From assembly GCA_019095985.1 (NCBI GenBank), contig CM032661.1, positions 27,815,602-27,879,601 of the forward strand: a DNA stretch of 64,000 nucleotides, read 5' to 3'. Under the pieces are notes generated by a model that was not told the DNA's origin, made no database searches, and saw only the letters and a program-made list of their open reading frames with translations. The position numbers and the translations under genes are program-made. This DNA comes from Streblospio benedicti (lineage: Eukaryota > Annelida > Polychaeta > Spionida > Spionidae). This document shows positions 55,835-64,000 of this stretch, one piece after another. The number at the start of each line of letters is the position of its first letter. The first letter of the stretch is position 1.

Positions 55835-56799
55835 TAATGCTTTTTCAGAAATGATCGTAATAAATTCTGATTCGTGTTGATGATGATCGTAATGAATGAA
55901 ATTTACAACCCATTTTATCATTATCGTGTTTAAATTCTTAAAGTCTGATTGCATTATTATCTGATTTATCGGAAAAATATTTCATGTACAACTTGGTGAT
56001 GGTGTTTCACCACAGATTAGTTGTTTCACATTCAATTCTACTCTCACTGTTTACACAGTTATACATATGTTTCACATTCGTTTGTTATTAATAGACTTGA
56101 TAGTCTTAACGGTTTGACAAGAAAAAATATCTATGGTTTTAAGAAAAGATTATCGATTATAAATAATTGTCTAATTCAAAATATAATTAATAGTATTTTT
56201 CTCATTCTCTCTTCTCCATTATACAGAAGGTGTAATGATTTGTTATATCTGTGATGTATTTCTATTATCATTTATTTCTATTACAATGATCTGTATGTCT
56301 GAATTAAATAAATGAATAAATAAACAAATAAATTATTAAGTACACACAACACTATAGTCCATTTTAAACTCAGATATACTATATGTTCTCAGAAGTTCGT
56401 GGTGTGTTCATACCACGGGTACATGCATCGTAGAGGGTAGAAGCCAACTGAGACAAATGAGTGGCCATTCTTTTCCCCTTCATTGTTTACTTTTATGAAG
56501 AAGGAGAAAAGAACGGCCACTTATTAGTCTCAGTTGGCTTCTGCCCTCTACGATGCATGTACCCATGGTTCCTACTGGAATCAAACGCCTAAATCATGAA
56601 ATGTTGATCGCAAATAAAGCAGCGATTCGCGTAATGAGATCTGTTTCTGTATGTAGCAGTTAATTTTTAGTATTATTGTAAATATTTACTTTTAAACTGA
56701 AAAAATAAACTGTTGATTATGCAACATCAAGTAATTTGCAAAATGTTTACAACGTCATCAGTATGATCCTAATACGCATTACTATGTGTTGGCATAGTG
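55835..56799. mobile_element. Diverged relative of the 12182-12861 transposon, with inserts
   Basis: 'gatgatcgtaatgaatgaaa', 'cgtgtttaaattctta' and 'acacaacactatagtccatt' match the 12182 element in the same order. The right end 'tatgatcctaatac'...'ggcatagtg' matches its terminal repeat. Two pieces are inserted: a LINE-type 3' fragment with an (AAATA)n tail (about 56010-56335) and a palindrome (56413-56568). The left terminus is not recognisable. Confidence 0.6.
56413..56568. repeat. Palindrome with 70 bp arms
   Basis: 'ccacgggtacatgcatcgta' at 56413 is mirrored as 'tacgatgcatgtacccatgg' at 56568, and pairing continues inward through 'agccaactgagac' and 'gtggcc.ttctttt'. The loop is about 16 bp. 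This is a foldback MITE inserted in the older transposon. Confidence 0.88.
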
Positions 56800-59475
56800 T
56801 TGATGATAAAATTGGTAATACTGCGTGAGTGTTTAATAAAATAGAAATTTATTAAAACAAACTTGCTTTTTTGTAAATTTTATTGCTACCTCTAATAACA
56901 ATTGTAAGTGCATGTCAAATATTGACCTATACACGTTCTATAGTTATAGACTAATACGGTCCACATGCCTATTTGCAATGTTACATATGCATGTAAACGT
57001 AAAATTGCAAGAAAATAATGAATAATACAGACTTCCTATGACACAAGGAGCTAAACATGGAAGATACATTGGTTTATAATAATTTGATTTGAAAGTATAT
57101 TTGGTATAAAAGACAGGCCCATTACAATAAAGTGTATATTGTTGTAATATAGGCCTATATGACATTCTAAAAAATGTTCAACTCCTGAATTTTGAACGAA
57201 TCTTACCCATGATTATTAAACTGTGGCAAATGCAAATATTTAACTTGCTTGCATCTACTGTTATCACAAAAGCATCATAACGATAAGCCAAACCTCAGTA
57301 TATATCCATCAACAAATAAACGTATTCCCTACATATAGATTTAATCACTAACAGTATCACAGCATACTCATCACTAATAAAGTTTTAAAAAAACTCGAAT
57401 ATAAGAAAACAAGTTAAACCAAATAAACGACTGAAATTTTCGTGAATACCTTCAGGACATGAATTTTTGTCCCATGACTGCTATAAAGTAGTTTGTACAA
57501 AACATGATGCAATCAGGGAAGTTTCCGTTATGTTGTTTTGAGTACGTCTATTCATGATTTACCCCCTTTTCATGCAAATTTATTTACATTAATTTTGTCT
57601 ACCACACACTGATACCTGTACTGAATTTGATAAAAATTATCATAGTCCATACGTATTCTACTGCAACAATACTATTTTGGCACCTAGTGAACATCCTATA
57701 CACAATAAAAATCACTACGAAGTAAATATGCCAATAATGTAGTAAAGTCTGAGCTCTATCAAGTGCAATTGAGAATCTAATTTACTGACTATTAATACTC
57801 TCTGTGCAGTACCAAAATTATGAACAGTTAACAACCTTTCTTTGAAATATACACTATCTACACTCGATGAATATGAAACAAACAACTTCTCAGTATAGTC
57901 TGCTACATTTAATTATGATTTAATCTAACAAGTTCTATGGTAGAGTGACGTTTTATCATCTTGGTAAGATCCATATATGTAAAGGAATACCGGTACCACC
58001 TACTGTGAATCTTGCTGAAATCCTGGATACTAAGTAGGGTCTACATGAGTAGTTAATGTCATATAAAGATCCAGGGTAGTAGCAAACAGATTCCTAAACA
58101 CTCATGCAATCTACTACACTACTATCAAGCAAACGTAACACATTTAAACTCACATATCATACCCATATGTCCTTCACATCCCTTTCATCATCAAGTGGCT
58201 CCGTCTACCAAACAATGTGTTCACTATTTGTGTTTGTTCCCAAGTATGTTATTTGTTCCCAAGTCAAATCATTCTAAGCCGAGAAAATCTCCCTAGAATC
58301 TATCACAAAGTTGTATTTTACTATCCACACAACAAAGCATCACACACTGATATCCTTTCTAAAGTTCAACTCTAACTTGATTTATATAATGTATTCCACG
58401 TGGAAGTTAGGTTGATCCATAAGAGAGGGTTACTATAGAACAGAGTAGATCATTGTTTATTTTCCTCCCAAATCCACTGACCACCTATCTGTATTCTCCC
58501 TCAGCATCGATACTTGTTCTGAAACATTACCAAATATAACCTTAAACAAACTGTGGAAACTACCAGGCGAGCAAGAGAATGCTACAAGTATGGAATGGAA
58601 TAGGAATAAAATAGGAAAAAAAGAGAATAAAGACAAGAAAGCTTTAAACTCCAACACCAAAGAAGTCAAAGCAAGTTTAAGATAAAACAAGATAGTGTAG
58701 AAGTAATGATAAAAACAAATAGAATTCGAGAAATATTAATACTTGCTTGGTGGATCCTACCCCTTCTGCTGTTAATATGTACATTGAATTATTCATTTTT
58801 CCTTTCACTAGCTCATTAATCAATGTCTGTGGCTTAACACATATTGTGTATACTTCTGTAAACAATTTGAAATCACATTTTCTACTCTAGACTGTACTTA
58901 AAGGTACTAAAATAAATTATAATTAATACATATTGTCCACAACTATTATGAAATGGATGTGTAGGATATTATAGGTTGATTATCTGTACTGTTTGTGCGT
59001 TTTCTACAAAATACTATTGATAATGGAACAAATGAAAACACTACCCATGGCAAAATAATTGAACTAAAAGTACAACAATAAATGTGCAGCATAATCTTTG
59101 GTGGCGGGTACTTCCACAGTGAATTTGGATTAATATTTTACACAAGCTGACACTAGCAATTACAATATTTGAATAAAAAAATATGTAAAAAACATAATAA
59201 AACATTGATTTTACGAATTGAATGATATTAAATTGTAAGAAGTAAAAATAGAAAAATATAAAACACAGCACGCACATCTAATGGGTATGTAAAAGCAGGG
59301 TTGAGAAAGAAAATGACAGAAATAGAGTTACCAATGCTCCTCATCACTCGATGTCAGTACTCTCAGTTATTATTAATTAATGTGTTTTCTCTACTAATTA
59401 GCGTTAAGAGGAGTAGGATTTATCTGCTGATTTACTACTAGTAGGACAACAATGACTGACTTGCAGTGTGAGCTC
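56800..59475. other. Spacer and probable 3' UTR of the Gln-rich gene
   Basis: AT-rich, with no repeat family recognised. A minus-strand AATAAA reads at about 58456-58461. Frames at 56944-57165, 58457-58865 and 59041-59277 are unsupported. Confidence 0.45.
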
Positions 59476-62400
59476 TTACTTTCCTTTATTCTTTCTTGGC
59501 CTCAGTTCGATGTTAATGTCTTTAATGACTAAGGAGTATTCGTCCCCTCTTCCGCCTGCGCCAGAGTATGGGGCGCCTCCCCAGCCGCCGCCTCCATCAT
59601 AGTAGCCCTGGTTTGCATGGTTTGTGGTCTGGGTGTTTTGATGTGCTTGCACGGTCTGTGGGGTCTGTGTTGGGCGAGACGAGTGAGGAGGAGGAGCGGT
59701 TTGTATTACCTGTGAGCGTGTGTAGGCCACAGGGGTTTGTGTGATCCGCGAGTGGCTGGGAGGAGGAACGTAGCGAGGCATGGGGCTGATTTCGTCATCG
59801 AATTGTGTTTCGGCATCGTTGTAGTGCCTTTGTTGTTGCAGTGATAGCTGTGCCATCTGTTGCTCGGCATGGCTCATATGGGCACCCATATGCTGCTGGG
59901 ACGCTGTACTAGTAGCTGCCGCGAGGGGAGATCCATGAACACGGGCAAAGTGTTCATCTTCCGGCAACTGTTGCTGACCATGAAGGCCTTGCTGAGGTAA
60001 TCTCGGCTGCTGTTGTTGCTGCTGCTGGAGATTTGTGGGTACTCCAGCTGCATTATTTCCCATATAGTTGTAAGGATCGTTCAAATCATCTTGATTGTTC
60101 ATATATTGGTTAGTGCCATAGGCTTGGTTTTGCTGTATTTGCTGTTGCTGCTGTTGCTGCTGCTGCGGTGTTTGGCCTTGTTGCTGAAGCAACTGTTGCT
60201 GCTTCATCTGTTCCTCTAGCTGCTGTTGTTGCAGCACATGCGGTAGAGGATTGCCATAAGGGTCCATTGGATTGCCTTCGAACTGTTGCTGAAACTGTTG
60301 TGTGGGATGCATGTCATGGTGCAGCATCTGGTGCTGAGTGATCAAGTCTGTGTTCTCACCGTAAGGATCATACTCATTACCCATTTGAGGCTGCTGCTGG
60401 CCATACATATTGTTCTGTGGTTGCTGTGGGTTATGTGGGTTCCCATGCGGCCCTCTTTGCATTTGATGCTGATCTAAGTTTCCACCATATTGGTTTTCAG
60501 GGTTTGCATAAACATCACTATAAGGATCATTTTGAAACTCAGACCCTCTATTTTGAGTAGGATCCTGCATGCTTCCAGCGGCCATGTTACTATAATTAGG
60601 GTTTTGTGAAAACTGATCTACTGCCGTGGTGGTGGGAATGAACTGCGAATTCTGGTATCTCTCTGTTATCGCATTCATATTCTGAGTTATGTGGTTTATT
60701 TGGTCTGCGGATTGATTGCGTGTACTACTGTCATAGCCAATAGAGGAATATGGATCTTCATCGAGATGACTTTGGGAACCTGTTCTGCTTCGTAATGGAT
60801 CTGTTTGATCAGTTGTAATTTGTGAACTCTCGTAATCTCGATCCACTCTTGACATTGATGACTGCGATAGTGTTCGTCTGTGTGTTCTGTCGGGTGAAGC
60901 TTCCCTTGATAGCTTTCCTTTTCGTGGAGTTCCACTTTTAGATGCTGATGCTGATTGGGAGGAATATGGATCATTAGACATAGATGTTGCCAATGATGTA
61001 GGAGGCATAACGGTTCGTTCCCCATATTTGGGGGAATGTGGTGGTGTTGGTTCTCTAGAGGTAGGGTAAGATCGTCGACCGCCGTACCCTCGACTCATAG
61101 AAGTAATATTTTCCCCTTCAAATGGGGACGTTCGTGTTCTTGGCTGATCAATTATAGCCTGCTCCCTGCCTGAATCGTATCTGCGAACATACGGTTCTTC
61201 TTCAGGCTGTTTTGAATAGGTAGTGGTTGTCACTGTATCAAGAGTACTGTATTCTGTATCATATGGACTTCTGCCCCGTTCGCTCCTGTTCAAGCTTTCT
61301 GATGATGCGTACCGTCTTCCATCCCGACTCCCATTTGATCTACCACCAGCATAGGCGGATCCGTCCTTTTGCCTTTGATATCTCTCGGTCATGCGCATAG
61401 GCTCTTCCATGTTTCCAGGAGCACTCAACTTCCGTTGTCTGTGTCCCGGTGATCTATCAGTAGGTGTGTAGTCCACAGCGGTCATTGAATTTGAGTTTCG
61501 GAATCTCCCTGCTTGAGCATCTTCTTGTCCTAAGCTTAAGTCTTCTCGTGAACTTCCCCTACTTCGTCTCTCTCTGTTGGAGGAATCCCGCTGGTATTCA
61601 TTAGGATTAGTCTGATATTTGTTGGTCCTTGCATCATATGACGTGTATGCCGGTGACTCAATCAAATTTGAGGGTTCTCTTCTTTTGGTAGGGGAGCCAT
61701 GGTGGTTGTGTCTATTTCGGGCATTGTCTCTGCGGTGGCGGTGTTGTTTGGGACTTCTTTGCGGGTAGTAGTTAGCGGGATTGCCAAGGCCACCTTGTCC
61801 TACATCAGAACAATGGTCAGTTGTGCAATGCCGTTAGCAGAATGGTTATCTAAAGAAATTTACTACAATTATCTGTCGCATTGTTTTTTTTCTGGATTTT
61901 AAACCCTATACTGGCTGAATGTATTAGCATATAGTAGTAAAGAGTAGGAATGCAACTGCAACTGTACATATTACATCAAAGGGGTTAGGAATCACCACGT
62001 TATACTCAGTAGCAGCAAGCACGGACTGACAACAAATCTATTGCCTCAAAGTATGTTACATGTTAGTTCTGAAATGAAAAGAAAACGAGTCATAATGTGT
62101 CCTTACCTTCTCTCAGCTGGGCAATTGTTGTTTGCTTGCGGATAAACTCTTGAACGAGATCTTTACTTAATCCAAGTGATCTCATGTTACATGTAAATGT
62201 CCTAAAATGAAACAAAATACACTAATAATTACATGTGACATGATTTCATTTATTTTCATGATATATAAGCCCACAATAATAATAAACACACACAGTCGAA
62301 GGCCGGAGTCAGAGCAAATACAGCTATGGTGGAGGACATTGTTTATCTGGACTCGCAATTGTTGAAGAGTCGTATCCTTGTGTGAAATTATTCTCCCATA

Positions 62401-62886
62401 TACACCCGGATTATAATGTGAATTGCAACGTCATCTATATCTTTCGTGTAATGTGTATAGTGCGTTGAGTGCAGGACTATTCATCAACACCATATATATG
62501 CTTAAATTGGCTATGTGTTATAAAATGTCACGCTATTGTTTCAAAGGTTAACAAGAATGATAGTGTACACAACCTCTAGACCTATCACGTATTCGGCGTT
62601 ATGACATTTTATTGTCATGCAGAGTAACTTAAGTCACTATTTAGTGCTTATTTGAGAAGGTCTTGTGGCTGCGATTCCTCAATGATCCCTTACTGCTAAA
62701 CGGAATGAACATGTGTGTAGCATCAAGACCCATGTAACTGTTATATTATATACAGAGTCTACGTGTCAAAGGACGCATGTGTAACTCAGCACATGGCTGT
62801 ATATAAAAGTCCCTTACCCCAATTGGCCAAATGTGATGTTTTCTTGGAATTTCTTGTCTTCTTCAGCAGTGGCATTTTCTGAACGG
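59476..62886 (-). CDS. Large Gln-rich disordered protein, C-terminal exons (5' end outside window)
   Basis: Three exons fit in phase on the minus strand: 62818-62886, 62107-62201 and 59476-61799 (stop). The first two encode an ordered-looking stretch (EEDKKFQENITFGQLG, then MRSLGLSKDLVQEFIRKQ). The last exon alone holds about 773 residues: Ser/Arg-rich with many RS and SP sites first, then Asn/Gln/Met-rich with several runs of 5-10 Gln, then Gly-rich, ending DEYSLVIKDINIELRPRKNK. Such a tail is typical of scaffold or RNA-granule proteins. I do not recognise the family, since the domain part lies to the right of the window. The Gln tracts are coded by CAA/CAG mixtures, not a pure microsatellite. 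Confidence 0.82.
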
Positions 62887-64000
62887 CTGTAAATAATATG
62901 CAATTTATTTAACAAAAGGGAGTAGTACTGCATCATAATGTTGCGTGAGTGTGTGTGTGGGGGGGGGGGTCGAAAAAACCTGAGGGGGTCATGTATTTTA
63001 AGTTGAATGTGGTAGGCATATGAACATATTCCATGTTCATTGATATTGTCTACAAAGCTTTCTCTCGGAAATAATGAACCTTAATGGCTGCACCATTGCA
63101 TTTGTAAGAGAAGAGGCTTCCATGCCTCTCTAATGGCATATAGAGTATACTAATTCTCACCATATGCACTAAATTAATGCCATCTGCTATTCGAAATTCC
63201 CATTAGACGCCCTATATGGCTTTTGGTGGCCAGTGAAGTCTTTTCACAGACTATAAAGATAATTAGACATCCTTTCAAAATCCTAGATCTGACCCGGGAG
63301 CTAGTGACAGTATACGGTATTTGATATTGTCTCTTCGCCTGTTGCTATACAAGCTCTCTCATTAAAAATATGTCGTCCACCCCATCTACCTTCATCACAC
63401 TTTCTATTGGCTTCATATGGACGGAGCTCCAATAGTATACAATTGGAGTTTCTGGTATGTAATAAATCCGGATTTTCTCATGTTGCTCATTTATTTTTCT
63501 TATAAAATTTCATATTAATATATAGTTGTATAGCAACAAATATATGTCTAGGACTTATGTATTGAGTGGTGGTGGTGGTGGTTTGGGGGGGGGGGGTATT
63601 TTGTTTTGTTTTGTCACATAAGCAAGCAATTTAAACAAATGGTAGTGGGGTGTGAGTCGTAAATTCATATTTCAGGCATTCTTTGAATTTTGTATGTGTG
63701 TGTGGGGGGGGGGGGTATCAGATATTCATTTTCGATGTCTGCTTGTGTGGGAAGGGGGCATATGTTAAATTTGCAAACCAGTGGGGGTCAGAATTTCATA
63801 AAACCGTCGTATAAAACAAATTCTGCCCCCCACGCCGTAAATATTGACTCTCCACTGAAGCCACAGTCTAAAACAATTGATGATTCTTTGATCGGAAATT
63901 TGTTTGTGCCCCGATGTAACTTTTAATAATTATGACGCAATTTGGCCAATAACGACGCAGTAAGACCAGAAAAAAGATGTGTGTGAGATTTATTGACACC
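62887..64000. other. Intron of the Gln-rich gene with G-runs
   Basis: It contains 'gtgtgtgtgtggggggggg' type runs near 62950, 63570-63597 and 63695-63715. The sequence 'gtgggggtcagaattt' near 63780 resembles the 'gggggtcagaag' patch near 21068, hinting at a shared repeat. No exon was recognised before the window ends. Confidence 0.45.

Noticed and set aside
60013-60477. Leu-rich plus-strand frames
   Set aside because: Antisense of the poly-Gln coding region (CAG/CAA read as CTG/TTG).

Overview
The window looks like nuclear DNA of a multicellular animal, most likely a marine invertebrate. Genes are split by many GT-AG introns of 0.1 to 3 kb, the background is AT-rich, the protein families are animal ones (Ig/FN3 membrane protein, SLC16 carrier, CoA-type Nudix), and introns and spacers are packed with LINE ends, tRNA-type SINEs, foldback/MITE elements and microsatellites. 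The phylum cannot be fixed from sequence alone.

Layout. 1-6.1 kb: repeat-rich stretch with a short tandem repeat (575-970), a GC-rich block holding a broken Ty3/gypsy fossil with a probable LTR (about 2519-5335), then AT-rich DNA. 6.1-13.2 kb (+): last ten exons of a type I membrane protein with three Ig-like domains, FN3 domain(s), one membrane helix and a short tail; all splice phases fit. 14.25-21.54 kb (-): a Nudix hydrolase locus of the NUDT7/NUDT8 (CoA pyrophosphatase) type. One upstream exon (21378-21544) can splice in phase to either of two complete 3' cassettes: a one-exon cassette (20098-20635) or a four-exon cassette (14251-17917) ending in the peroxisomal signal SKL. A nine-monomer higher-order repeat (18.0-19.5 kb) lies between the cassettes. 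22.56-24.35 kb (+): 5'-truncated LINE with a PHD-like finger after its reverse transcriptase. 24.4-29.8 kb: SINE, LINE ends and a 1.25 kb long-TIR element. 29.87-31.45 kb (+): a 526-codon intronless coding region with a conserved Cys/Arg-rich core. 31.5-38.8 kb: gene-free, with two large foldback elements. 38.84-41.65 kb (-): a 471-residue protein of unknown function, five exons. 44.77-52.48 kb (-): a complete 11-exon SLC16-type monocarboxylate transporter (571 residues). 52.5-59.4 kb: gene-free, with foldbacks, a SINE and LINE debris. 59.48-62.89 kb (-): last three exons of a large Gln-rich disordered protein whose 5' part lies outside the window.

The genes are independent loci, not an operon. 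The strongest lead is the Nudix locus: two tandem 3' cassettes, one with a peroxisomal signal and one without, behind one detectable first exon, with different intron content. Other points of interest are a 680 bp element with Transib/RSS-like heptamer ends and a 5 bp target duplication, the 160-145-146 bp higher-order repeat, a duplicated splice donor in the Ig/FN3 gene, and paired CACGTG boxes just upstream of the transporter.
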